From Sulfuricurvum sp. (GTDB taxonomy: Bacteria > Campylobacterota > Campylobacteria > Campylobacterales > Sulfurimonadaceae), in NCBI GenBank assembly GCA_028710885.1, contig JAQTTG010000005.1, forward strand, positions 186,112 through 250,111: a stretch of DNA of 64,000 nucleotides. Reading direction: 5' to 3'. Numbering within the stretch: position 1 is the stretch's first letter; each line of letters starts with the position of its first letter. Under the pieces are notes generated by a model. That model saw only the letters and a list, made by a program, of their open reading frames with translations, ran no database searches and was not told the origin of the DNA. Positions 49,852-58,566 of the stretch are shown one piece after another. The translations under genes and the position numbers were made by a program.

Positions 49852-50246
49852 AAAATATTTTTGACCCTTCCAGAGTTGTTCTCACTATTTCTCTATTTTT
49901 TATCGTCATTGCAACCATGTGGTTAATTCAGATAAAAAGTGAACTTTCTGAAGTTATAATACAGCGCGATATGCAAGTGCAAGCGTATGAAAATCTTACT
50001 TCATTGAAAGAACGATGGGGAAATACACCGGATATTCAACATAAGATTGAAAATTTGCTCGAAAATCCTGGACTGACTCGACAAGACCATAAACAAAATG
50101 GTCTTGTTCTGGAATTTTCAAATCTTTCACAAAATGAATTTGATCGTATACTATCAACGCTGATGAATACCCCTTTTGTCATTAAAAAATTGTCACTTCA
50201 ACGTAATGCTGAAATCGGGATGATCAGTGTGGAGATTGAATTATGA
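49848..50246 (+). CDS. gspM: Type II secretion inner-membrane protein M
   Basis: 132 residues: one N-terminal helix (VVLTISLFFIVIATMWLI) followed by a periplasmic alpha/beta domain, the GspM layout. GspM pairs with GspL. Overlaps L and N by 4 bases each. The call depends on topology and order. Confidence 0.7.
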   Translation: MKNIFDPSRVVLTISLFFIVIATMWLIQIKSELSEVIIQRDMQVQAYENLTSLKERWGNTPDIQHKIENLLENPGLTRQDHKQNGLVLEFSNLSQNEFDRILSTLMNTPFVIKKLSLQRNAEIGMISVEIEL

Positions 50247-50758
50247 AACACATTTTTTCTTTTTTCTTTTTCTTTATATTTTCATTGATTCTATTTTTAC
50301 CAAAAGTTAATCTATATTATATGGCTGAAAAAGCTCTTGCGTCAGCCCATTTGTATTTAAATGATGAAATATTCAGTAATCGTTTAATTTATTTGGATGT
50401 CGAAAATGCCACCCTTTTATTAGATACGACAAGAATTGGTTCTATTGAAAAAATTAGACTCGTCCCATTTGTTATATTTAATAATATTAATATAACAAAT
50501 GTAAAGTTTAGCGGAGAATTTGCCTCTCTTTTTCCGGATGGGATTGATAATATAGCATTAACCTATACTTTTTTTCATCCTTTGAACATTGATGTTCAGG
50601 GGGTAGGAGGATTTGGTCCGGTTCATGGGAATATTGACTTATCAGAGCATCACCTTACTCTGATTTTTGAACCTACACAAACCATGCGGCAGTATCCATT
50701 GCTTTTGGCAAAATTGCGTAAATCGGATAAGGGATTGGTCTATGAAACCTCTTTTTAA
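50243..50758 (+). CDS. gspN: Type II secretion protein N
   Basis: 171 residues with an N-terminal helix and a beta-rich periplasmic domain (FGPVHGNIDLSEHHLTLIF), as in GspN, an accessory protein between inner membrane and secretin found in some T2SS. It overlaps M by 4 bases and C by 17 bases. Confidence 0.65.
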   Translation: MKHIFSFFFFFIFSLILFLPKVNLYYMAEKALASAHLYLNDEIFSNRLIYLDVENATLLLDTTRIGSIEKIRLVPFVIFNNINITNVKFSGEFASLFPDGIDNIALTYTFFHPLNIDVQGVGGFGPVHGNIDLSEHHLTLIFEPTQTMRQYPLLLAKLRKSDKGLVYETSF

Positions 50759-51563
50759 CGATAAAATGTTTCGTACAATTAATCGTATTGTGTTCCCATT
50801 TGCAATCGGGATATCAATTTCGACGGCAATAATCCCTTATTTGCCATCTGCTTCGATGCAACATGCAAACATAGAAATACTCCCTTTTTATGATCTTTAC
50901 CGAATAGGGGCTTTATTTGGTCTTCATGATGATGGTCATGGATTTGGTACTTCTCTCAAAAAAACCGTTAGAGATGTTTATACGGATGTGCCACATCACC
51001 TAAATGTTGTCTGTCTTGATGGTAGCCGCAGCTTTGTTGCTATTAATGATGGAGTAAAAACAACCTTTATTGATCGAGGTGAGTTATATAAAAATCTCTA
51101 TCGACTTGTAAAGATAACTCAAAACAGTGCTACTTTTATGGCTTATGGTAAAAAAATGACGCTTCGTCTGGGTGAACCTGGAATGTTGAGTTTTAAAGAG
51201 AGTGTTACAGAATACGTTTCGGATGATTCATCCGGAGTAACGCAGAATTATGTGGTTCAGCGTTCGAGTATTGATCGATACACTGAAAACATGGGTGAGA
51301 CATGGAAAAATATTACAATTAATGAAGTCAATCAAAATGGAAGAATAGTAGGTTTTAGAGTGGACTCTATAGTTGCCCAAAGCCCTTTTGCTCTGCTTGG
51401 GCTTAAACAAGGGGATGTTATCACTGGCGTAGATAATAAACCTCTCGATTCGTATGCTGCCGTATTTGCCGCTTATCAAACAGGACTTCGTCAATCCGCT
51501 ATCAAAATTACTATTTTACGTAATAATCAGCCAAAGGATCTTGAATATGAAATCAGCCGTTAA
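50742..51563 (+). CDS. gspC: Type II secretion protein C with PDZ domain
   Basis: Start placed at the ATG at 50742, inside the end of gspN; an upstream in-frame ATG at 50667 lies deep in gspN. 273 residues: N-terminal membrane helix, a homology region near 70-140, and a C-terminal PDZ domain (GFRVDSIVAQSPFALLGL, KQGDVITGVDNKPLDS). GspC connects the inner platform with the secretin and helps select cargo. Confidence 0.85.
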   Translation: MKPLFNDKMFRTINRIVFPFAIGISISTAIIPYLPSASMQHANIEILPFYDLYRIGALFGLHDDGHGFGTSLKKTVRDVYTDVPHHLNVVCLDGSRSFVAINDGVKTTFIDRGELYKNLYRLVKITQNSATFMAYGKKMTLRLGEPGMLSFKESVTEYVSDDSSGVTQNYVVQRSSIDRYTENMGETWKNITINEVNQNGRIVGFRVDSIVAQSPFALLGLKQGDVITGVDNKPLDSYAAVFAAYQTGLRQSAIKITILRNNQPKDLEYEISR

Positions 51564-53145
51564 TTTTCTAATTGTTTTAATTTTTAGTATGTCTACTCTT
51601 AATGCTGCTAATGCGGTTAAAAATGATACTGCAAGTATTGCTATAGATGGAATGGAAATCAGTGATTTTATAAAACTGGTAGCGAGAATCAGCAATAAAA
51701 ATATTTTTATTACAGAAGATATAAGTGGAAAAATAAGTTATGCCGGTAATCGACCTATCCGTCGTGAAGAGTTATTTGCATTACTACAAACGACTCTTGA
51801 AGCACGCGCAATGACGATGCTTGATTCAGGTGCAGGATATTATACTATAGTGAAAAATGTTGATGCTGCAGCCATGAATGTCCCTTTTTACGCTAAGAGT
51901 GATATTCCTCAATTGCAAACAGAAATTATTAAATTCAAATATGCTGCAGCTGAGCCAATGGCAGTCAAAGTAAAGAATTTTTCGAGTAGAAATGGAAAAA
52001 TAGTTCCATCAAAAGAGTCTAATTCTCTGATAGTTACCGATTTGCCTGCAAACATAAAAACGATGCGTCAGGTTGTAAAAGAACTTGATATACGTGATGA
52101 AACAACGGCAAATTATACACATCTGGTACAGTTGAAAAATGCTGATGCTAAAAATTTGGTAACAACACTCAATACGGTTATTGCTAAAATGACCCTTTCT
52201 CCTGGACAACAGGCACCAAGTATTGCGAGTGATGACACAACTAATTCACTTATTATCATTAGCAGTGATGATCTTTTTGCCACTCTTTTACCTACAATTC
52301 AAGGGCTTGACGGTGATCGCCAGCAGGTATATGTTAAAGCAAAAATTATTGAGATCAGCGAAAATAAAGCGCAGGAAGTTGGTCTTAAATATGGTCTTTC
52401 TGGAGGTTCAATAGGATCTAGCGGGATCTTTTCATTTAATTCCGCATTGGGTGATGGGAAAACGGGAGCTATTAATTTAGATCCACTTGTCCTTGGTGCA
52501 ATGACGATTCCATCACTCAGTTCTGGTATTGCGTTAGGAGCGAGTATTTCATTGCTGAATACCAATGGCGCGGCAGATATACTATCAGAACCCTCTATAT
52601 TGTGTATTAATAATCAAGAATCATCGATTTATGTCGGTAAAACAGAATCCATCAGCAGTGGTACAACATTAACAGGAACTGGCCTTACCCAATCGAGCTA
52701 TACACGTCAGGATATAGGATTAAGTTTAAAAATAAAACCTCGTTTGTCAAACGATAATAAAGTTCTTTTAGCGGTTGAAACCAAATTAGAGGATATTGAT
52801 AATACAACAACAAATCTTCAGTTGCCGAGTACCAATAAACGGGAAGTGAAAACGTCAGCGATTGTGAATAACGGTGAGAGTGTTATTATAGGTGGGTTAA
52901 TCAAAGATAAGTTTGATCGTAGTACTACAAAAGTACCATTATTAGGTGATATTCCTTTAATTGGGAACCTCTTTAAAGACAATGCAAAATCTCACGATAA
53001 AATTAATTTGGTCATTATCTTGACTCCCTATATTTTGGACAAAAGTACCGATTTGGCTACATTACGTAAACAGTTGGAAGATCTGGATAAGATTCAGCAA
53101 CGTTATATAGATGACGTAGTTAAACATGTCACATCAAAACACTAA
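51547..53145 (+). CDS. gspD: Type II secretion secretin
   Basis: Start at the ATG at 51547, giving a signal peptide (VNFLIVLIFSMSTLNA). About 532 residues: an N0/STN-like domain (IEISDFIKLVARISNKNIFI-like, near 30-100), ring-building N1/N2 domains (SNSLIVTDLPANIKTMRQVV, TNSLIIISSDDLF) and the C-terminal secretin domain with SAIVNNGESVIIGGLIKDK and VPLLGDIPLIGNLF. It forms the outer-membrane channel. No pilotin gene is visible nearby. Confidence 0.95.
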   Translation: MKSAVNFLIVLIFSMSTLNAANAVKNDTASIAIDGMEISDFIKLVARISNKNIFITEDISGKISYAGNRPIRREELFALLQTTLEARAMTMLDSGAGYYTIVKNVDAAAMNVPFYAKSDIPQLQTEIIKFKYAAAEPMAVKVKNFSSRNGKIVPSKESNSLIVTDLPANIKTMRQVVKELDIRDETTANYTHLVQLKNADAKNLVTTLNTVIAKMTLSPGQQAPSIASDDTTNSLIIISSDDLFATLLPTIQGLDGDRQQVYVKAKIIEISENKAQEVGLKYGLSGGSIGSSGIFSFNSALGDGKTGAINLDPLVLGAMTIPSLSSGIALGASISLLNTNGAADILSEPSILCINNQESSIYVGKTESISSGTTLTGTGLTQSSYTRQDIGLSLKIKPRLSNDNKVLLAVETKLEDIDNTTTNLQLPSTNKREVKTSAIVNNGESVIIGGLIKDKFDRSTTKVPLLGDIPLIGNLFKDNAKSHDKINLVIILTPYILDKSTDLATLRKQLEDLDKIQQRYIDDVVKHVTSKH

Positions 53146-54658
53146 TATGCTTAATATTCCGATTCTAACTGAGGGTACACCTGTTCCATTGATACCGGAA
53201 GGGATTGATCCTTTTGAGACTATTCGCAGCGGGTTGTTATTTGCTCAGATTAATCAAATTGATTATGCCATTCTCTCGACGCAAGATAGTGCAATAGCAA
53301 TATCGGCGTATAACGGTTTGATGCTTCAACTTCCAATGGTTCATTTGGATGATCAGGGATATGAAACGTTATATCTTAAATTTCTTGAACTTAAAACGGA
53401 TCAAGAGATGATTCAAAATAAAGCTCAGGAAGAACCTTATGAGGATGAGATATCACTTATTGATTTTCTTAAAAATTCATCGGATTTACTGACAAGTGAA
53501 GAATCAGCTCCGATTATCAAATTTGTGAATTCAATTTTTTATCAGGCATTAAAACGTCGAGCCAGTGATATTCATATCGAAACTCATGAAAAAAAAGGGG
53601 AAGTGCGTTTTCGCATAGATGGTGTGCTTTCCAAACATATTGATTTGGATAAGGCAATTATCAACCTCGTGATCAGTCGTATCAAAGTTATTTCTAATCT
53701 TGATATTGCTGAAAAAAGACTTCCGCAAGATGGTCGTACACAGATAAAAATTGCAGGAAAATCACTTGATGTGCGGGTTTCTGTTTTACCTACTTATCAT
53801 GGTGAGCGGGTAGTTATGCGTTTATTAATGCATGCAGCATCAATTCCAGGATTGGAAGAACTAGGGTTTAATGCGTCGACAACGGAGCGTTTTTATGAAC
53901 TCCTAAAATTTTCTCATGGTATCATATTAGTGACTGGACCAACCGGAAGTGGTAAATCAACAACGCTTCATTCATTTCTTCAAAAACTTTCCGGACCTGA
54001 AAAAAATGTTATGTCAATTGAAGATCCAGTTGAATATGATGCCGTACACGTGAGTCAGATTCCGGTTAATACTAAAATAGGTCTTACCTTTGCAGAGGGG
54101 TTACGTTCTATTTTACGTCAAGACCCTGATATTATCCTTGTCGGGGAAATTCGTGATGCTGAAACGGCTCAAATCGCAATTCAAGCGGCCATGACGGGAC
54201 ATCTTGTATTTTCGACACTTCATACCAATAATGCAACGTCTGCCGTTACTCGGTTAATTGACATGGGTGTGGATAAATTTATGATTACTTCTACTTTATT
54301 GGGTGTATTGGCACAGCGGCTAGTTCGAAAAGTATGTGTAGAGTGTTGCGAGTTTCACGTGATTGATCCTATTGATGCGCGTGAATTGCAATTGCCATTG
54401 GACTTGGTTGTAGCAAAAAGTGTTGGTTGCCCGATATGTTCTGGAACTGGCTATCATGGTCGAATCGCTGTAGGTGAGTTGTTAATGATGGATGATAATG
54501 TTCAAGCGTTAATGAAACACTGTGACAATGATGTTGATTTTCGCAGTGCAATGAAAGATCAAGGGATGGCATTTTTAGCAGATCAGCTTAAAGAAATTTT
54601 GACTTCAAGAGAGACGACGGTTGATGAGATTATTCGCGTCGGGGTTAAAGAGGCGTAA
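53126..54658 (+). CDS. gspE: Type II secretion ATPase
   Basis: 510 residues. The N-terminal domain binds GspL; the ATPase core has Walker A GPTGSGKST, an Asp box (MSIEDPVEY), Walker B ILVGEIRDAETA and a His box (TGHLVFSTLHTNNA). A tetracysteine zinc element (VCVECC then CPICSG) is present, as in GspE/PilB proteins. The start may be 53126 or the ATG at 53147. It overlaps gspD by 20 bases and shares an A with gspF (TAATG). Confidence 0.95.
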   Translation: MSHQNTNMLNIPILTEGTPVPLIPEGIDPFETIRSGLLFAQINQIDYAILSTQDSAIAISAYNGLMLQLPMVHLDDQGYETLYLKFLELKTDQEMIQNKAQEEPYEDEISLIDFLKNSSDLLTSEESAPIIKFVNSIFYQALKRRASDIHIETHEKKGEVRFRIDGVLSKHIDLDKAIINLVISRIKVISNLDIAEKRLPQDGRTQIKIAGKSLDVRVSVLPTYHGERVVMRLLMHAASIPGLEELGFNASTTERFYELLKFSHGIILVTGPTGSGKSTTLHSFLQKLSGPEKNVMSIEDPVEYDAVHVSQIPVNTKIGLTFAEGLRSILRQDPDIILVGEIRDAETAQIAIQAAMTGHLVFSTLHTNNATSAVTRLIDMGVDKFMITSTLLGVLAQRLVRKVCVECCEFHVIDPIDARELQLPLDLVVAKSVGCPICSGTGYHGRIAVGELLMMDDNVQALMKHCDNDVDFRSAMKDQGMAFLADQLKEILTSRETTVDEIIRVGVKEA

Positions 54659-55875
54659 TGGAATTTGTCTATATAGGTCTTAATTCTGATGGATTACCAC
54701 TCCGTGGGCGGGTTGAATCTGTATCTTACGATGATGCCAAAAAACAATTGCGCGCACAAGGAATAGCCTTTTCATCTCTTGAGATAAAACGAAGTTCATT
54801 AGCTGATTTTAGGGATCTATTTTTATCAAAAGCTGTTCCTGCATCGTTTTTGAGCCGGATTAGTCATGATTTAGCCATTTATTTGAGAGCAGGGATACCA
54901 TTAAAACGGGCTCTTTTACTTCAGGAGCAGCAATATCGAAGTGAGCCAAAGAATGCTCGATTTTTTTCTGCATTGATTGCATTATTAGATGAAGGAAAGA
55001 GTCTCTCTGTTGCTCTAGAGGGGCAACAAATATATTCCATTCCCTCATTTTATCTTGGGACTCTTCGCGCGAGTGAAGATCGTGGTGTCTTAGCCGCTGT
55101 TTTGAATGAATTGGCTTCTTATATCCAAATAGGGGAGCAAATACGCTCTCAACTCAAAAAAGCATTTATCTATCCTGGATTTATAGTGGCAGTTTCGATT
55201 CTTACTGTTGCTTTTATGCTGACTTCTGTTGTTCCAAAATTGACTGCAATTTTCGAGACAATGGGTCAAGAATTACCTGCATTGACTCGTGGAGTTTTGG
55301 CATTTTCGTCTTTTTTTGCCTCTTATTGGTTGTGGATATTGGTTCTTATTGTGATTATGGTAGCCGTGTTCAGTTCAGCTTTACAGACCCGTCCTGAATT
55401 TCGCTATCGCATTGATCGTATGCTCTTATCAATCCCAGTGGTGGGAAAGATTATTCAAACTAGTGATTTGGCACGATTTAGTGCTATTGCATCACTCCTG
55501 ATACGATCTGGGATTCCAATAGTTAAAGCGATATCATTGGCAGGTGGGACACTTTCATCTTCGGTTATAAAAGCGCAGTTTGCATATGGAACTGAGCGTA
55601 TTGTTGAAGGAGGGAAGCTCTCATTTTCGCTTGCGTCAGGTGAACATCTTGAACTTGATGAAGCTTTTATAGGGGCATTGGCTGTTGGTGAAGAAACAAG
55701 TGAATTGCCAAGCATGCTCGAAAGTTTATCGGAACTTTATATGGTTAAAAATCGGGAAGTAATAACACTATTTCTCTCGCTATTGGAACCAATGTTGATT
55801 TTAGTTGTGGGTGGGATCATTGGTGTCATCGTTACTGCGATGTTACTACCGATTTTTTCTTTGAGTTTGGGGTAA
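54658..55875 (+). CDS. gspF: Type II secretion inner-membrane platform protein F
   Basis: 405 residues with two T2SSF cytoplasmic domains (FLSRISHDLAIYLRAGIPL and LARFSAIASLLIRSGIPI) and three membrane helices near 170-195, 215-240 and 375-400. The core of the assembly platform that feeds pseudopilins. Follows gspE directly. Confidence 0.95.
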   Translation: MEFVYIGLNSDGLPLRGRVESVSYDDAKKQLRAQGIAFSSLEIKRSSLADFRDLFLSKAVPASFLSRISHDLAIYLRAGIPLKRALLLQEQQYRSEPKNARFFSALIALLDEGKSLSVALEGQQIYSIPSFYLGTLRASEDRGVLAAVLNELASYIQIGEQIRSQLKKAFIYPGFIVAVSILTVAFMLTSVVPKLTAIFETMGQELPALTRGVLAFSSFFASYWLWILVLIVIMVAVFSSALQTRPEFRYRIDRMLLSIPVVGKIIQTSDLARFSAIASLLIRSGIPIVKAISLAGGTLSSSVIKAQFAYGTERIVEGGKLSFSLASGEHLELDEAFIGALAVGEETSELPSMLESLSELYMVKNREVITLFLSLLEPMLILVVGGIIGVIVTAMLLPIFSLSLG

Positions 55876-55934
55876 TCTAAAATAGGAGACATGATATGAG
55901 TATCAAAAAAAATGTAGTTAAAAAAGGGGAATCA

Positions 55935-56366
55935 ATGAAAAGAGAATACACTAAAAGCGGATTTACACTGATTGAGATTATGGTCGTTATTATCATTCTT
56001 GGATTGTTGGCAGCTTTTGTTATCCCAAATATTACAGGTAAAAGTGAAGAAGCAAAACAAAAATTGGTTTGTATTCAAATGAAAAGTGTGGCAGAAGGGC
56101 TTAAGATGTTCAAGATTGACAATGGGACATACCCTACATCAGAAGAGGGAATGGCAGCATTAATAACGAACCCTTCAGTAGAAAAATACCCATCCTACAG
56201 CAAAAATGGTTATTTGGAAGGGAAAAATCTTCCAAAAGATCCATGGAACCACCCTTATATTTATCTCAATGATGGAACTATGTTTGATCTTGTCTCCTTA
56301 GGTACTGATGGTAAAGAGGGGGGAACTGACGATGGAAAAGATCAGAAGCTCTCTGAATGTCGATAA
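55935..56366 (+). CDS. gspG: Major pseudopilin G
   Basis: The prepilin peptidase site is KSG/FTLIEIMVVIIILGLLAAF, cut after Gly with Glu5 present. The C-terminal part has the GspG marks NGTYPTSEEGMAAL, LPKDPWNHPY and SLGTDGKEGGTDD (calcium-binding loop). Two starts are possible: 55935 (AAGGGGAATCA upstream, 143 residues) and 55896 (TAGGAGAC upstream, leader longer by 13 residues). I chose the short leader, which is usual. The gene overlaps gspH by 10 bases. Confidence 0.93.
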   Translation: MKREYTKSGFTLIEIMVVIIILGLLAAFVIPNITGKSEEAKQKLVCIQMKSVAEGLKMFKIDNGTYPTSEEGMAALITNPSVEKYPSYSKNGYLEGKNLPKDPWNHPYIYLNDGTMFDLVSLGTDGKEGGTDDGKDQKLSECR

Positions 56367-56908
56367 AATCATTCCGTTTAGGTTTTACACTTATAGAACT
56401 GGTTGTTGTTGTTATAATCTTGGGTATCGTAGCGACACTTGTAACGTCGCGGTTGAGTACATTGGCAGATCATACGAGCGTATTAACCCCTTCAAATTTA
56501 AAAAGTTATTTAAAAGCTTTTAGCGCTACCAAGCGATTGGATCTTTTTTGTTATGATAACTGTAGTCAATGTGATCTATGGCAAGATGACAAAATAATTA
56601 AAACCGGGCTTCTATTGGAAGGAAAAACGGCTATTAAAGTTCGACAATATGATCGTTCTGGTCATTTGATTCAGTCTGATCCATCCATTATGTTTACTGC
56701 CAATGAGATGAAAGAAGGATGTTTTACGTTCTCATTGTATCCTGATGGAACGACATCCCCGTTAATCCTTGAATCAGATGGGTATTTTTACGGATATACA
56801 CCACTCTCAGGTTCGAGTGTCTTCACTGAGCGTAATGAAGAACAATTACGAGACGATTTATATGATACTTCATTGATGCGTGTCGGGAGTTATTATGGTA
56901 AGGAATAG
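56357..56908 (+). CDS. gspH: Minor pseudopilin H
   Basis: 183 residues, leader MSIKSFRLG before FTLIELVVVVIILGIVATL, with Glu5. The C-terminal globular domain has cysteines in CYDNCSQC and a later EGCF. Position between G and I fits GspH. Overlaps gspI by 14 bases. Confidence 0.85.
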   Translation: MSIKSFRLGFTLIELVVVVIILGIVATLVTSRLSTLADHTSVLTPSNLKSYLKAFSATKRLDLFCYDNCSQCDLWQDDKIIKTGLLLEGKTAIKVRQYDRSGHLIQSDPSIMFTANEMKEGCFTFSLYPDGTTSPLILESDGYFYGYTPLSGSSVFTERNEEQLRDDLYDTSLMRVGSYYGKE

Positions 56909-57335
56909 AAAGGGATTTTCTATCATAGAAGTCTTAATAGCTGTTTTGATTACATCTATAGCAGCAATGGCTTTAATGGAGACTGCTGCTCAGGGACGTA
57001 GAGCATATGAGACTGCAATAAAACATCGAGAAACTGCTGAATCTTTAGGTTTGATTGCTCTTTCTAGTACGGCTATGGGTGGAAATGGACGTAGTAATGC
57101 TGCAACAATTTTATCATCTCGTTATCAGATTGACAATTCTCGTATAATTGAACGTTTAAAAATTCAACAATATGTTTTAAAGACAGAATATTCTCACCGT
57201 TGGAGTGATAGCAATGAAAGTAACGATACTAAAAGAGCTGTAGCCTCGATCTCTGCAAATGCAATTGAACAAACTTTTATTGAGGTCAATGGTGTTAAAA
57301 GTACATTGTATGGACTCAGTGGAGAAGGCTGGTGA
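56895..57335 (+). CDS. gspI: Minor pseudopilin I
   Basis: Start at the ATG at 56895 behind CGGGAG. The leader is MVRNRKG before FSIIEVLIAVLITSIAAMAL, with Glu5, then TAAQGRRAYETAIKHRETAE, as in GspI. About 146 residues. GspI with J and K forms the pseudopilus tip. Confidence 0.85.
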   Translation: MVRNRKGFSIIEVLIAVLITSIAAMALMETAAQGRRAYETAIKHRETAESLGLIALSSTAMGGNGRSNAATILSSRYQIDNSRIIERLKIQQYVLKTEYSHRWSDSNESNDTKRAVASISANAIEQTFIEVNGVKSTLYGLSGEGW

Positions 57336-57832
57336 TGAGACTAAAGTATGGATTTACATTAATAGAATTGCTAGTATCCATTATGCTATTTGGATTGATT
57401 GCAGCCTTTTTATATGGAGGAATCGATCAAATTCGTCTTATCCGATCATTCTATGGCACAAAAGGGGAAAAATTTGAAACGCATGAACGTCTTAGAGCTC
57501 TTTTGTATCGTGATTTAGCACAATCAGATAATGTTATCATTTCTGATGTAGATACAGATCACAACATTATTACATTGCAAGCCGATCGACATTCACTTTA
57601 TAATATTGCATTAACTAATATTGTTTGGGTCGTACGACGTGATAATACTTTGGTACGTCTCGAATCAGCGGGCACAATTCATCTTCCAATCGATCCTGTA
57701 AAGTTTTATGGAATACATAGTGATAAAGTCGCAACTGATTGTCAAACATTTCGTGTATATGAATCCACTACGGGAAGATTCGCAACATTGGTATGTGCTA
57801 ATGAAGTAATCATGGTAGAAGTTCCACATTAA
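57335..57832 (+). CDS. gspJ: Minor pseudopilin J
   Basis: The ATG at 57335 overlaps the gspI stop (TGATG). Leader MRLKYG before FTLIELLVSIMLFGLIAAF, then RLRALLYRDLAQSD, a GspJ-like segment. 165 residues. It is the last operon gene; the prepilin peptidase gspO is not in the window. Confidence 0.83.
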   Translation: MRLKYGFTLIELLVSIMLFGLIAAFLYGGIDQIRLIRSFYGTKGEKFETHERLRALLYRDLAQSDNVIISDVDTDHNIITLQADRHSLYNIALTNIVWVVRRDNTLVRLESAGTIHLPIDPVKFYGIHSDKVATDCQTFRVYESTTGRFATLVCANEVIMVEVPH

Positions 57833-57901
57833 CTAGATAAGTAGTATACTTTTAAAATTAATTGGCTATTTTATGTGTAATTTATTCGCTAAGGTTTTTT
57901 T

Positions 57902-58564
57902 ATGTATATTTTAATTATTGATGATAATAAAGAGTTACTTTATGCCCTACAACAACTTCTTAAAGATGCAAATTATCATGTTGATATTGCAGAAAACCTT
58001 TATGAAGGAGGAATGAAGGTAAATCAAAAGAAATATGATTTGATTTTACTGGATTGGATGTTGCCAGATGGTAGTGGAATTGATTTGCTTATGCAGATTA
58101 GGCGAGAAAAAAACAGAACCCCAATTCTCCTTTTTTCATCTAAAAAAGAGATTGAAGATAAAGTGGAAGCTCTTGATGGGGGAGCCGATGATTATTTGGA
58201 AAAACCATTTTCAAATATTGAATTATTGGCTCGTATTCGTGCTCTTTTACGTCGTGAAAGTTCCCAAAAACAAACTCAAGTTGATTTTGGAGATTTGATA
58301 ATCGATTTTTCATCACGTAGTGTTTTGGTGAAAAGTTTGCCTGTTAAACTTTCTGCTAAAGAGTTTGAGCTACTGGAACTATTGGTTTTAAATGCAAATA
58401 CTGTTTTAACACGATACCAAATATCGGAGCATTTAAGTCGTGATTTTGATCATTTGAGTGCAAGTAACATTGTTGATGCTCATATAAAAAATCTTCGAAA
58501 AAAATTAAATGCTGATGAACTGATCCAAACGATACGAGGTGTTGGTTATATGATTGCAAAATGA
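57902..58564 (+). CDS. OmpR/PhoB-type response regulator
   Basis: 220 residues: receiver with Asp7/Asp8, phospho-Asp51 (LLDWMLPDGSG) and KPF lysine; C-terminal winged helix (LSAKEFELLELLVL, IVDAHIKNLRKKL, TIRGVGYMI). It ends 2 bases from the convergent sensor kinase gene, so it is the likely partner though on the other strand. Separated from gspJ by about 70 AT-rich bases without a clear terminator. Confidence 0.92.
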   Translation: MYILIIDDNKELLYALQQLLKDANYHVDIAENLYEGGMKVNQKKYDLILLDWMLPDGSGIDLLMQIRREKNRTPILLFSSKKEIEDKVEALDGGADDYLEKPFSNIELLARIRALLRRESSQKQTQVDFGDLIIDFSSRSVLVKSLPVKLSAKEFELLELLVLNANTVLTRYQISEHLSRDFDHLSASNIVDAHIKNLRKKLNADELIQTIRGVGYMIAK

Positions 58565-58566
58565 TG

